Positions 26,838 through 36,005 of a stretch of 64,000 nt of DNA are shown in pieces. Numbering within the stretch: the first letter of the stretch is position 1; the number at the start of each line of letters is the position of its first letter. The position numbers and the translations under genes are program-made. The notes under the pieces are model-generated. The model saw only the letters and a list, made by a program, of their open reading frames with translations. It ran no database searches and was not told the DNA's origin. The stretch is from Candidatus Zixiibacteriota bacterium (lineage in GTDB: Bacteria; Zixibacteria; MSB-5A5; DSPP01), in assembly GCA_022614805.1 (NCBI GenBank), contig JAKEHY010000024.1:1-64000 (forward strand). The letters run 5' to 3'.

Positions 26838-28382
26838 CTACATCCACAAGTTTCTATCCAGGGTGCGATACTGAATCGCCTCGGATAGATGGGATTCCTT
26901 GACGTCGGGGCTGGCTTCCAAATCGGCAATGGTGCGGGCCACTTTTAGGATACGGTCGTAAGCGCGAGCGGAGAGTCCGAGCTTGGACATCGCCGCTCGA
27001 AGCAGTTCCTGACCGGCCGACGTTATCGAGCAGTATTTTTTCAAATGCCGAGTTTGCATATGGGCGTTGGCGAAGATTTTTTTCTCCTTGGCAAACCGCT
27101 CGGTCTGAAGCCTCCGGGCGGCGCTCACCCGTTCCCGGATTTTGGAAGAGGGTTCGGCTCCATCGGGAGTGGAAAGTTCTTTGAACTTCACCGCCGGCAC
27201 TTCGATGTGGATATCGATTCGGTCCAGAAGGGGGCCGGAGATTTTGGAGACGTAGCGCTGGATTTCCGCCGGGGAACAATGACACCGGCCCGAAGGGTCG
27301 CCGAAAAATCCACAGGGGCAGGGGTTCATTGCCGAAACCAGTTGAAATTGGGAGGGATAGGTCAAAGAAATTTTGGCGCGGGAGATGGTCACCCGGCCGT
27401 CCTCCATCGGCTGGCGCAAAACTTCTAACACATCTTTTTTGAACTCCGGCATTTCGTCCAAAAACAGAACGCCGTGGTGCGCCAACGAAACTTCCCCCGG
27501 CCGGGGGACCGTCCCGCCGCCGATTAGCCCGGCGTCCGAAATGGTGTGATGCGGGCTGCGGAAGGGGCGGGTGGCCAGAAGCGGAACGCCGGGCTCCAGC
27601 TGGCCGGCGACGGAATGAATTTTGGTGGTTTCCAAAGCCTCCTCAATGGTCAAAGGGGGCAGAATGGTCGGCAGCCGGCGGGAGAGCATCGTTTTGCCCG
27701 AGCCGGGAGGGCCGATTAAGAGAATGTTATGCGAACCGGCCGCCGCCACCTCGAGGGAACGTTTGACCGCCTCCTGCCCTTTCACTTCCGAAAAGTCGAG
27801 GGGATAATCAAGCGCTTTTTCGAAAACCGAATGGATATCCAGACTGAAGGGCTCGAGGACCTGCTCCCCTTCCAGAAAACCGGCCGCCTCCCGCAGGGAG
27901 GAAATCGGATAAACCGGCAGGCCGGTGGCCATCGCCGCCTCGGCGGCGTTTTCTTTCGGCACCAAAAGGACTTTGTTGTCGTTTTGCTTCAGGGCCAAAG
28001 CAATCGGCAGAACCCCAGGGATGGGTCGCACGCTGCCGTCCAGCGAAAGCTCCCCCACCATCACCACTTCCGAAAAATCCTCCCGCCCCAGCTGCCCGGT
28101 GGCGGCGAGGATGCCCACGGCCATCGGCAAATCGAAGGCGCTCCCCTCTTTTTTGATATCCGCCGGGGCCAGATTGATGGTCACTTTTTGGCGGGGGAAG
28201 GAGTAGCCGGAATTTTTTACGGCGGAGGCGACCCTTTCTTTGGCTTCCCGCACGGCTCCTTCCGGCAGGCCGACGGTGGCGAAGGCGGGAAGCCCGCTGG
28301 TGATGTCGGCTTCCACTTCCACCAGGTAGGCTTCGATGCCCAAAAGGGAGGAGGAATAAACCTTGGCCAGTCGGTTTCTCAT
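26838..28382 (-). CDS. comM: YifB/ComM family Mg-chelatase-like AAA+ ATPase
   Basis: 514 residues. N-terminal Lon-protease-like S5 fold ([13 protein letters not shown]-type start, [15 protein letters not shown]), AAA+ core with Walker [13 protein letters not shown] and Walker [12 protein letters not shown], and the conserved [11 protein letters not shown] cysteine motif plus a C-terminal Mg-chelatase region ([21 protein letters not shown]). ComM is a hexameric helicase that drives branch migration of incoming DNA during natural transformation. The ATG ([11 protein letters not shown]) is preferred over an in-frame TTG eight codons upstream. No other competence gene is in the window. Confidence 0.94.
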   Translation of the reverse strand: MRNRLAKVYSSSLLGIEAYLVEVEADITSGLPAFATVGLPEGAVREAKERVASAVKNSGYSFPRQKVTINLAPADIKKEGSAFDLPMAVGILAATGQLGREDFSEVVMVGELSLDGSVRPIPGVLPIALALKQNDNKVLLVPKENAAEAAMATGLPVYPISSLREAAGFLEGEQVLEPFSLDIHSVFEKALDYPLDFSEVKGQEAVKRSLEVAAAGSHNILLIGPPGSGKTMLSRRLPTILPPLTIEEALETTKIHSVAGQLEPGVPLLATRPFRSPHHTISDAGLIGGGTVPRPGEVSLAHHGVLFLDEMPEFKKDVLEVLRQPMEDGRVTISRAKISLTYPSQFQLVSAMNPCPCGFFGDPSGRCHCSPAEIQRYVSKISGPLLDRIDIHIEVPAVKFKELSTPDGAEPSSKIRERVSAARRLQTERFAKEKKIFANAHMQTRHLKKYCSITSAGQELLRAAMSKLGLSARAYDRILKVARTIADLEASPDVKESHLSEAIQYRTLDRNLWM

Positions 28383-28487
28383 AGGCAAACAAGGTAATGA
28401 GGCCAAAAGGGACTGTCAAACAGGTTTTGACCCTTCCCCCAATAAGAATAGGGATTAGTGATTAGTGAAAACCAATACACCCCTATG

Positions 28488-28543
28488 GTCCCCCTTAAAT
28501 ACAGGGGGACAGGATTGGGCGGGTTTGAAACCCGCCCCTACAA
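28488..28543. repeat. composite A-B palindromic repeat, copy 2
   Basis: A hairpin GTCCCCC...GGGGGAC (28488-28510) followed by a B hairpin GGGCGGGTTT-G-AAACCCGCCC (28517-28537) and tail CCTACAA. It is the most symmetric copy in the window. It lies in the 330-base gap between comM and the head-repeat gene, upstream of that gene's likely promoter. Confidence 0.75.
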
Positions 28544-28571
28544 GAACAAAGGACATCGCTTAGAAATTGGC

Positions 28572-28599
28572 TTGACGGAGCCAAAGCGGGGCTTATCTT
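28572..28599 (+). promoter_or_regulatory. likely sigma-70 promoter for the head-repeat protein
   Basis: TTGACG (five of six to consensus), 16-base spacer, TATCTT (four of six). It lies about 115 bases before the ATG, giving a moderately long leader. Confidence 0.45.
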
Positions 28600-28714
28600 A
28601 AAATAAAGTTCTGGATGAAACGGCGGCGGTTTCGTGGGGGAAACCGGCGCCCTCGCCCACCTTCCAGAAATGAAACTGGTGAAAATACAACCATATCAAA
28701 AAAGGAGCTGTGCA

Positions 28715-30184
28715 ATGAAACGCTTCAAGGTGCTTTGGGGAGTATTTGTTCTATTGGCCTCATCAACCGCTGGAGCACTTTTTCCGAGCGGAGTTGAGGG
28801 AGCCATTCCCAGATTAATCAATTTTCAAGGAGTTTTGCGGGATGGCAGCGGCAATCCAGTGGCGGACGGGTCGTATTCGGTAACTTTCAAAATCTACGAC
28901 GCTCCGACTGTCGGGACCGTGCTCTGGACGGAAACTCAACCGGTAACCACGCTCGGCGGCTCGTTCAATGTTCTTCTGGGAGCCACTAACGCCGTGCCGG
29001 ATTCTGCGTTCAATGGAGCCAACCGCTATTTGGGAATCGCGGTAGCTTCCGACCCGGAAATGTCGCCGAGGTTTCAACTCGTTTCGGTCGGCTACGCCTT
29101 CCGCGTCAATTCGGTGGATGGGGCTTTGGGAGGAACCATTAGTGGAGACATTAATATCATGGGAAAAGCTACAATTGGTTCCGGGAACAGCAACGCTGGT
29201 TCATTTGCATTTGTCGCGGGTACGAGGAACACTGTAACCGGAGCTGGTTCCACTATAGGCGGAGGAGACACTAATACAGTGACTCGCGATGGTGCCACCA
29301 TAGGCGGCGGGAAAGCAAACGTAATAAGCGGCCAAGCTGCTACGATTGCCGGAGGTCATTCTAATATCGCAAGTGGAGAAAGATCAACAATAGGTGGTGG
29401 GGGTTTTAACCGAGCCCGTGGGCATCTCTCTGTGGTTAGTGGCGGTGGCGATATCTATTCTATTGCTGATTCTAATTCAGCGCTCGGAGATTATTCTGCT
29501 GTTGGAGGCGGGAAAGGTAACATCGCAGAGGGGTTTGGCGCAAAAGTCGGGGGCGGTTCCATCAACAAGGCCACCGGAGGTTTTTCATTTGTGGGAGGGG
29601 GAATTAACAATTTGGCCAATGGCTCGCAGGCCACTATCGGCGGGGGGCAAACCAATATCGCCAGCGCCCCTTTTGCAACCGTTCCCGGAGGATGTGGAAA
29701 CCAAGCCGGCGGTAGTTTTACAACCGTGGGTGGCGGATTCAACAATGGAGCTGGAAATTTTTATTCCACCGTCGCCGGGGGGGACCAGGACACCGCCACC
29801 GGAAACTGGTCGGCCATTCCGGGCGGACAATTCAACAAAGCCGCCGGAAGCTATTCTTTTGCCGCCGGGCGGAGGGCCAAGGCGCTGCACCATGGTTCCT
29901 TTGTCTGGGCGGACAGCACGGACGCCGATTTTTCTTCGACGGCCCCCAACCAGTTTATAATTCGGGCTTCGGGAGGGTTTGGAATTGGAACGGCGAACCC
30001 GCAAGGGGCTTTGGATATGAGCAACGCCAACGGCGCTTTCATCGCCCCCCGAATGACCAATAACCAGAGAAATGCAATGACGCCCATCGACGGGATGGTT
30101 ATTTACAACACGGAGACCCGGCAATTCAATTTTTGCGAAGACGGCCATTGGGTGACGAAGCAATCAAAGAGGGCGGACCGGTAG
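28715..30184 (+). CDS. secreted head-repeat (YadA-like) surface or fibre protein
   Basis: 489 residues. Signal peptide (MKRFKVLWGVFVLLASSTAGA), then a domain starting IPRLINFQGVLRDGSGNPV that is common at the start of secreted FCB proteins, then from about 155 to 385 roughly a dozen repeats of the trimeric-adhesin head type, each like STIGGGxxNxASG. The end (GIGTANPQGALDM, GMVIYNTETRQFNF) resembles phage tail-fibre tips. No YadA membrane anchor or sorting domain is visible, so how it is held at the cell is unclear. The ATG is fixed by AGGAG ten bases upstream, excluding a longer frame from 28634. Confidence 0.85.
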   Translation: MKRFKVLWGVFVLLASSTAGALFPSGVEGAIPRLINFQGVLRDGSGNPVADGSYSVTFKIYDAPTVGTVLWTETQPVTTLGGSFNVLLGATNAVPDSAFNGANRYLGIAVASDPEMSPRFQLVSVGYAFRVNSVDGALGGTISGDINIMGKATIGSGNSNAGSFAFVAGTRNTVTGAGSTIGGGDTNTVTRDGATIGGGKANVISGQAATIAGGHSNIASGERSTIGGGGFNRARGHLSVVSGGGDIYSIADSNSALGDYSAVGGGKGNIAEGFGAKVGGGSINKATGGFSFVGGGINNLANGSQATIGGGQTNIASAPFATVPGGCGNQAGGSFTTVGGGFNNGAGNFYSTVAGGDQDTATGNWSAIPGGQFNKAAGSYSFAAGRRAKALHHGSFVWADSTDADFSSTAPNQFIIRASGGFGIGTANPQGALDMSNANGAFIAPRMTNNQRNAMTPIDGMVIYNTETRQFNFCEDGHWVTKQSKRADR

Positions 30185-30200
30185 AACCTCACCCCTAACC

Positions 30201-30250
30201 CCTCTCCTTACGAAGGAGAGGGAGGGCACAACAGTGTTGTGCCCCTACAA
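30201..30250. repeat. composite A-B palindromic repeat, copy 3
   Basis: A hairpin CCTCTCCTT-ACG-AAGGAGAGG (30201-30221), then B hairpin GGGCACAAC-AGT-GTTGTGCCC (30224-30244) and tail CCTACAA. The arm sequences differ from copies 1 and 2 but compensate, so pairing is kept. Confidence 0.7.
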
Positions 30251-30268
30251 AAGAACGGAAATAAATAA

Positions 30269-30319
30269 GGGGCAACCATCCCTCGACTCCGCTCGGGACA
30301 GGCGGGGAGTTGCCCCTAC
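30269..30319. repeat. B-type hairpin repeat, copy 4
   Basis: GGGGCAAC...GTTGCCCC outer stem with an inner CCTCGA..CTCGGG pairing, tail CCCTAC. It follows copy 3 by 18 bases and ends just before the amidohydrolase stop, so the two repeats fill the gap between convergent genes. Confidence 0.6.
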
Positions 30320-30322
30320 GAG

Positions 30323-31687
30323 TTATTTTGTTTCTTCCCCTTCCCCGGCGCGCATCAGACCGTTGGTGGGGGCTTTCTGTTCATACTTGGCCTTGTACTT
30401 CTCGTACAACTGCGTATGGCGGGAAGTCAAATCGACTTTCTTCCCCTGAATGAATTCCAGCTCCACGTTGGAGGTGATTTCCAAGGGGTCGCCGGTGGTA
30501 ACGATTAGAGTGGCATCCTTGCCGACCTCGAGAGAACCAATCCGGTCGGCCACGCCGAAAATTTCCGCCGGGAAAAGGGTGACGGTCTTCAAGGCGGCCT
30601 CTTTCGGCAGGCCATAGGCCGCCGCCATTGCGGCGTGGTAGGGCAGGTTGCGCTCGTTGGAGGCCCAGCCGCCGCCGTAAATGGCAAACTTCACCCCGGC
30701 TTCATATAGCTTTCCCGGCAAAGCATACGGCAAATCGTAATCTTCATAACGGCGGAAAGGGGTGCGCAGGGTGCCGCCGACCAGTACCGGAATGTTTTTG
30801 GCTTTCAAAAGTTCCGCCGCCCGCCAGGCATCGTAGCCGCCGCCGATGATAATTTTGATTTTTTCCTCCTCCGCCCAGGCCACGGCGGCCTGAATCTGCT
30901 GGAGATTTCCGGCCATCACCAAAACCGGCAGTTTTCCTTCAAAAACCGGAATCATCGCCTCCCAGCGCATATCGGTGGGAAGGTTTTTTCCGTTTAGAGC
31001 GGCCGCTTTTTTGGCCGTCCAGTAGGCGCGGGCATCCTTGAAGGCCTGGTGCAATTCCTTGAGGTTGCGCTCCCGGTTTTTCTTCTGCTCCTCTTCGGAT
31101 TCGGTCACCCACCAGCCCCGCTGGGGAGTCATTTGCGGCCAGTTGACCAGAAGGGCCGCTGGAGCTTGGAAAGTCATCTCTTCCCAAGTCCAGCCATCCA
31201 GATTGATGACGGCGGCGGTGCCGGAGATGATGCCTCCCTCCGGAGAGGTTATAGCGGTGGTCACTCCGTTGGCCCGGGCGACCGGAATCAGCTCCGATTC
31301 CGGATTGATGGCCACCTCGGCCCGGACGTTGGGGTTGATGCGGCCTGTTTCGGTGACATCCTTGGTGGCCCGAACTTCCTCGATTTCGGTAAGCCCCAAA
31401 TTGGTAAAAGCGTCGAAAAGCCCGGGATAGATGTGCTTCCCGGCGACGTCGATAACTTCCGTCCCGGCGGGCAGCGAAACGCCCCGACCGATGGCGGTGA
31501 TTTTTCCCTTATCGAAAAGAATTGCCGCACCAGCGAGTTCCCCGCCAGTGACGGTATGAACGGTGCCGCCGACCAAGGCAACCGGCCGGCTTTGGGGGGG
31601 AGCGGGACGCTGGTCAAAGCCCCAAACAGATACTGCCAAAATGAACCCGAGTATCATCCCCACTCCAAATCCAAATATCTTTTTCAT
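30323..31687 (-). CDS. amidohydrolase-family protein with degenerate metal site
   Basis: 454 residues with a signal peptide or N-terminal anchor (MKKIFGFGVGMILGFILAV). Amidohydrolase fold: N-terminal small beta domain with VALVGGTVHTVTGG, then IYPGLFDAFTNLG where active members have a GLID-x-H-x-H. The two histidines are absent, so hydrolase activity is doubtful. The end (ADRIGSLEVGKDATLIV) is typical of the family. The ATG overlaps the stop of the larger upstream relative (ATGA) and has GGAGGAG five bases before it. It may act as a partner subunit of the larger protein; that is inference. Confidence 0.88.
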   Translation of the reverse strand: MKKIFGFGVGMILGFILAVSVWGFDQRPAPPQSRPVALVGGTVHTVTGGELAGAAILFDKGKITAIGRGVSLPAGTEVIDVAGKHIYPGLFDAFTNLGLTEIEEVRATKDVTETGRINPNVRAEVAINPESELIPVARANGVTTAITSPEGGIISGTAAVINLDGWTWEEMTFQAPAALLVNWPQMTPQRGWWVTESEEEQKKNRERNLKELHQAFKDARAYWTAKKAAALNGKNLPTDMRWEAMIPVFEGKLPVLVMAGNLQQIQAAVAWAEEEKIKIIIGGGYDAWRAAELLKAKNIPVLVGGTLRTPFRRYEDYDLPYALPGKLYEAGVKFAIYGGGWASNERNLPYHAAMAAAYGLPKEAALKTVTLFPAEIFGVADRIGSLEVGKDATLIVTTGDPLEITSNVELEFIQGKKVDLTSRHTQLYEKYKAKYEQKAPTNGLMRAGEGEETK

Positions 31688-34600
31688 GGGTGCTCCTCCC
31701 CATCCATACAATTGTGCACTTCCTCATCTCCGGGCCGTTTCCAGCCCCCCTGTTCGCCGGAGCCCTCCTTGCCCGATTTTTTCTCCGCCAGAATTTTTTG
31801 AATCAGAACAGCCCGTTCGCGAGTGATTTCGTCTACCATCTTCTTGTCCTCTTCCCGGTCGAAATATTTCCGCCCGTCAATCCAGGTCTCTTCGCAAGAT
31901 GAATAGGTGGAAAGCGGGTCGCCGCTCCAGAGGACAAAGTCGGCGTCCTTCCCCGGCTCCAGCGAGCCGACCCGATTGTCAATGCGCAACTGCTTGGCCG
32001 GGTTCAAGGTCACGAATTTAAGCGCCTCATCCGGCGGGACGCCGCCGTATTTGACCGCCTTGGCGGCTTCGAGGTTCAGCCGGCGGGCGAGCTCGTCCGA
32101 ATCGGAGTTGAAGGAAACCACCACCCCGGCGTTGTGCATCAACGTTCCGTTGTAGGGGATGGCGTCGTACACCTCGAATTTGTAGGCCCACCAGTCGGAA
32201 AAAGCGGAAGCCCCGATTCCCATTTCCGCCATCACGTCCGCCACCTTGTACCCTTCCAGAACGTGCTGGAAAGCGCCGATGGTGAAGCCGAAATCGGAGG
32301 CAACCCGCATAAGCATCAAAATTTCATCCTGCCGGTAGGAGTGGGAATGCACGAGCCGTTTGTGCCGCAGAATTTCGGATATGGCTTCCAATTCCAAATC
32401 CCGGCGGGGGGGTAGTCTATTTTTATTTTTGGCCCAGTCGGCCCAGTCCTTCTGGTAATCCAGGCCGGCTTTGAAGGCATCCCGGATGATTTGTTCCACC
32501 CCCATCCGGGTTTGCGGGTAGCGAGTGGTGTATCGATCCCCCCAGTTGGACTGCTTGGGATTTTCGCCGAGGGCAAATTTAATGGACGGGATCGCCCCTT
32601 CGAACTTCATTTCCTCCGGGCCGGCCCCCCAGCGGAGCTTGATAACCTGGTTTTGTCCGCCTATGGCGTTGGCCGAGCCGTGGAGGGCGTGGAGAACGGT
32701 CAAACCGCCGGCCAACTGGCGGTAGATGGAAATGTCGTCCGGGTCCAAAACGTCGCCGATGCGCACTTCCGCGGTTATGGTTTGTCCCGATTCGTTGACG
32801 TTTCCGGTAATGGCAGTATGGGAATGGCAGTCAATCAGGCCGGGGGTCAGATGCTTGCCCGCGGCGTTTATGACCACGGCGCCAGCCGGCGCGGAAAGAT
32901 TTTTTCCGACGCGGACGATTTTGCCCCGGCGCACCAGAAGGTCACCGGCCGCGACGGTGCCCTGCGGCCCGGAGGTCCAGATGGTGGCGCCCTTGACCAA
33001 AAGATTTTCCGGCTGCTCCGGCAGCTTTGTTCTTCCGAATTCGGCATATGGATAAACCGGCGGAAAGGAGGCCATCTCCGGCTTGGTTTTTTGGGAGGTA
33101 TCCGGTTCTGGAGTAAAGGGAGCAATCCTTCTGCCCTTCCAAGTAAACGTTACACCATCCGCCAACTCACCGGTGCCCAAAATTTCATCGGCGGAAACGT
33201 TGCCGCCCATTCGAACCACCCCTTTGAAGCCGACCGAGTCGCCGGTAAACGAGAAAGTCAACCGCTTGCCGGAAAGGGTGACCTTGGAAAGCTTGGCTTC
33301 TTTTTTGATTTTGAAATTTCCTTCCGGCCCTTCTGCTTCCCCTTTCAAATCGAGCAGAACCGAATCCCCCGGTTTGGGGTCGGCGGATAACTTAAGCTCC
33401 CATTTGCCGCGCACGTCCACCAAGGGGTCCGGTTTGATTTCGTAGCGCCGGCCATCCACCCAGGTCTCTTTTATTTTGGTCTTTTCGGCAAACAAATCCC
33501 CGTCGGTTACGACCAGATTGGCGATTTTACCGGCGGACAAACTCCCCAGCTTGTCTTCCACACCGAACAACCGGGCCGGGGTGGCGGTCAAGGCGGCCAG
33601 GGCCTCCTCTTTGGACAGCCCCCGTTCGACCGCCTTTCGCACGTTCTTCAAAAAATTAGCGGGGTCTTTTAACGTTGCCGATGTGAAAGCGAATGGAATT
33701 TTCGCCTCCGCCAGCCGCTTGGGAGCCTCCCGCGCTTCGTCCCAGAGGCGCAGCTCCCGTAAGGTCACCTCCACCGCCTCGTCCGGATTTTCAACCGAGG
33801 GGGGGTCGGGGAAGTTGACCGGCAGAATCACCGGCAGGCCGGTGGCCCGGACGGCATCCAAGCGGAGATGCTCCGAACCGCTGCCGCGAATGATTAAGGG
33901 CAACGTAAACTCCAGACCGATTTTGGCGGCCCGCAGGAAATCCAGTTCATCCCCCGCTTCGATGACGTAGGCGCCGACGGGCTGGTTTAAAGCCTCCAGA
34001 GCCTCATTGACTTCCGGCCGTTCCAGTCTCGGATTGCGGCTCCAAGCCGCCTGCGCCTTTTGGTACCAGTCGGCATCCAAAAGGGTCTGGCGGACCAAGG
34101 CGATGGCTCCCATCAACGAATTGGGATAATCATCCCCCATTGAGTTGGTCTGCAAGGAGATATGCTGGGCTACGGCTGGTTTGACGATTAAATCGTTCGG
34201 CTTCCCTTCTCCCAGGTTGATTAAAGACGAGGTTCCCTTGAAAATCCCTTTGGCCGGCACGGAAAGAACGGCTGTGATTCCCTGTTCCCGCAGTTTTTCC
34301 GCCGCTTCGCCGTCCGGAGAGAACAATTTATCCGCTTTCTGATGAGATAGAACGTTGGGGTTCCAGTAGCGGGGCCCGCGTGGCTCTTCTTGAGGCTGCG
34401 GTTGCCCCTGCCGTCCCGGCCCTGGGCCGCCGGCGCTTCGCTTGGGTGGTTTGGGCAACCCCCAGTCGGTGTAGGAATCGATGAGCCCGGGATAAATGGT
34501 TTTGCCGGACATATCCAGGACAGTCGCATCAGCGGGAACGGCCGCATTGGCGCCAACCACCTCAATGATACCTTCGCGGATGACCACCGTCCCTTTTTCA

Positions 34601-34764
34601 ATAGTCCGGCCTGGCGACAAGACTAGCCGGGCATTGGTCAAAGCAAAAACCTGCGGGGTGTTTTCCCGCAGCCCTTCCGGCGGGGTGGTTTTTGGTTCCG
34701 CCCGGAGGGACGAAAAAACGCATAAAAGAAAAACAAAAAAGCTCCCCCAAACGCTGCGCACCAT
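31684..34764 (-). CDS. double amidohydrolase-domain exported protein
   Basis: 1026 residues with signal peptide (MVRSVWGSFFVFLLCVFSSLRA). Two amidohydrolase modules: the first (about 40-430) reads IYPGLIDSYTDWG and lacks the metal-binding HxH; a beta-rich insert of about 130 residues follows; the second (from about 590) has LTPGLIDCHSHT, HSHSYR and SDSDELARR, so it can bind metal. Fused and tandem forms like this occur in FCB bacteria as peptidase or imidazolonepropionase-like enzymes; the substrate is unknown. The ATG at 34764 is chosen for AAAGGAG six bases upstream, against a much longer open frame from 34956. Confidence 0.88.
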   Translation of the reverse strand: MVRSVWGSFFVFLLCVFSSLRAEPKTTPPEGLRENTPQVFALTNARLVLSPGRTIEKGTVVIREGIIEVVGANAAVPADATVLDMSGKTIYPGLIDSYTDWGLPKPPKRSAGGPGPGRQGQPQPQEEPRGPRYWNPNVLSHQKADKLFSPDGEAAEKLREQGITAVLSVPAKGIFKGTSSLINLGEGKPNDLIVKPAVAQHISLQTNSMGDDYPNSLMGAIALVRQTLLDADWYQKAQAAWSRNPRLERPEVNEALEALNQPVGAYVIEAGDELDFLRAAKIGLEFTLPLIIRGSGSEHLRLDAVRATGLPVILPVNFPDPPSVENPDEAVEVTLRELRLWDEAREAPKRLAEAKIPFAFTSATLKDPANFLKNVRKAVERGLSKEEALAALTATPARLFGVEDKLGSLSAGKIANLVVTDGDLFAEKTKIKETWVDGRRYEIKPDPLVDVRGKWELKLSADPKPGDSVLLDLKGEAEGPEGNFKIKKEAKLSKVTLSGKRLTFSFTGDSVGFKGVVRMGGNVSADEILGTGELADGVTFTWKGRRIAPFTPEPDTSQKTKPEMASFPPVYPYAEFGRTKLPEQPENLLVKGATIWTSGPQGTVAAGDLLVRRGKIVRVGKNLSAPAGAVVINAAGKHLTPGLIDCHSHTAITGNVNESGQTITAEVRIGDVLDPDDISIYRQLAGGLTVLHALHGSANAIGGQNQVIKLRWGAGPEEMKFEGAIPSIKFALGENPKQSNWGDRYTTRYPQTRMGVEQIIRDAFKAGLDYQKDWADWAKNKNRLPPRRDLELEAISEILRHKRLVHSHSYRQDEILMLMRVASDFGFTIGAFQHVLEGYKVADVMAEMGIGASAFSDWWAYKFEVYDAIPYNGTLMHNAGVVVSFNSDSDELARRLNLEAAKAVKYGGVPPDEALKFVTLNPAKQLRIDNRVGSLEPGKDADFVLWSGDPLSTYSSCEETWIDGRKYFDREEDKKMVDEITRERAVLIQKILAEKKSGKEGSGEQGGWKRPGDEEVHNCMDGEEHP

Positions 34765-35123
34765 AACGGCTCCTTTCATATCCTTATGAGACGAAAACTG
34801 TCTGCGGCAAGTTACGCATTTTTTCACCGTCTGCGTGACGGAGACACGTTTCACAACCAACTGAACTCCAACCCCGTTTTTTCGTACCCGCTTCCACCCC
34901 GAAACATCGGAGTGAAAACGGAAATTACGGGTTTCTCTCCTTTTTATCAACAACAAATTTCCTCAAGATAATTTCCCATAAATAAGGGCTTGGGTCTTGC
35001 CGTCAAACGGCGGAAAGGTTTATATTCTTTTTTATGTTGTCATTTTATCTTAGAGCAGGGGTCAATATCATATATTTATGGAAGTTATCACAGACCGTTC
35101 GCAGCCGAATTGGTCAACATTGA

Positions 35124-35132
35124 TGTTATAAT
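35124..35132 (+). promoter_or_regulatory. perfect extended -10 element upstream of tetR
   Basis: TGTTATAAT matches the extended -10 consensus TGnTATAAT exactly; no good -35 is present, which such promoters can lack. It lies in the 508-base gap between the amidohydrolase and tetR genes. That gap is AT-rich, and beyond this element and the palindrome at 35218 I see nothing to assign in it. Confidence 0.4.
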
Positions 35133-35217
35133 ACAAGCCATTTATTACCAATAGGATATGCATTTATGAAAAATTTTCTTGCTTTTTATGAAACTTATTT
35201 TATATTCAAGCGTATTA

Positions 35218-35238
35218 ACTGACTGACGGTCAGTCAGT
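35218..35238. promoter_or_regulatory. TetR operator, 21-base palindrome
   Basis: ACTGACTGAC-G-GTCAGTCAGT, a perfect palindrome about a single centre base, 34 bases before the tetR ATG. A possible promoter (TTGCTT, 16 bases, TATATT at 35201-35206) ends 11 bases before it, so bound repressor would block initiation. The GACTGAC-n-GTCAGTC form is a usual AcrR/TetR-type operator. Confidence 0.8.
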
Positions 35239-35272
35239 CGTTAAAGAGGGCCGCCAACCAAGGGAGAACAAA

Positions 35273-35956
35273 ATGGGTACAGCCGAACGAAAAGAAAGAG
35301 AAAAGTTACACCGAAAAGAGGAAATTATAGACGCCGCCGAAAAGGTGTTTTTTGACAAGGGGCTGGCAATGGCTACGATGGATGAAATCGCCGAACGGGC
35401 CGAGTTGTCCAAAGGAACGCTTTACCTCTACTATAAAAGCAAGGAAGATTTGTACATGGCCGTCATCTGCCGCGGCCATCAGATACTTTTGAAAATGTTC
35501 CAGCAAGCCGCCGCCACGGGCGAGCCGACCATCAAGCTTTTGCAAAACATCGGCGAGGCCTACTTTGCCTTCTATAAACGGCACCACGATTATTTTCGGA
35601 TGTTTTCCTTTTCCGAAAACAGCCAATTGCAGTCCCAGGTTTCGGAGGAGATGCGAATGACCTGCGCGGAATCGGGGCAGTGCATCGGCGGGGTGGTTCA
35701 GGCCGTGATTCAACAGGGCAAGGAGGACGGCACGTACCGGCCGGAGGTGAGTCCTTTGGAAATGTCCTTCGTGCTCTGGGCCCACTGCCGGGGGGTGATG
35801 GAGTTAATCGACCACATTAAGAGCGTCCCGTCGGATGGGATAAAGCGGGCGTGCAGCGAAGTCGACTTTGACAAACTGTACCGGAAATCGACCGCCATGC
35901 TGGTCTATGCCATGCTGACCGAAGAGGCGCGAAAAAATTTCAAGCTGGAACTGTAA
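35273..35956 (+). CDS. TetR/AcrR family repressor of the efflux operon
   Basis: 227 residues. The N-terminal TetR helix-turn-helix is typical: RKEEIIDAAEKVFFDKG, then TMDEIAERAELSKGTLYLYYKSKEDLY (about 17-60, in two parts). The C-terminal helical part should bind the inducing compound. First gene of the unit tetR-tolC-acrA-acrB, with AGGGAG before the ATG. The palindrome just upstream indicates autoregulation and control of the pump. Ligand unknown. Confidence 0.95.
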   Translation: MGTAERKEREKLHRKEEIIDAAEKVFFDKGLAMATMDEIAERAELSKGTLYLYYKSKEDLYMAVICRGHQILLKMFQQAAATGEPTIKLLQNIGEAYFAFYKRHHDYFRMFSFSENSQLQSQVSEEMRMTCAESGQCIGGVVQAVIQQGKEDGTYRPEVSPLEMSFVLWAHCRGVMELIDHIKSVPSDGIKRACSEVDFDKLYRKSTAMLVYAMLTEEARKNFKLEL

Positions 35957-36005
35957 AACCGGGGACAATAAATCGTCATATGGGATGGGGCAAAAGGAGC
36001 AGGTC

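Noticed and set aside
34779-34956. N-terminal extension of the double amidohydrolase
   Set aside because: The extra residues are unlike any domain, and a good ribosome site plus signal peptide begin at 34764.
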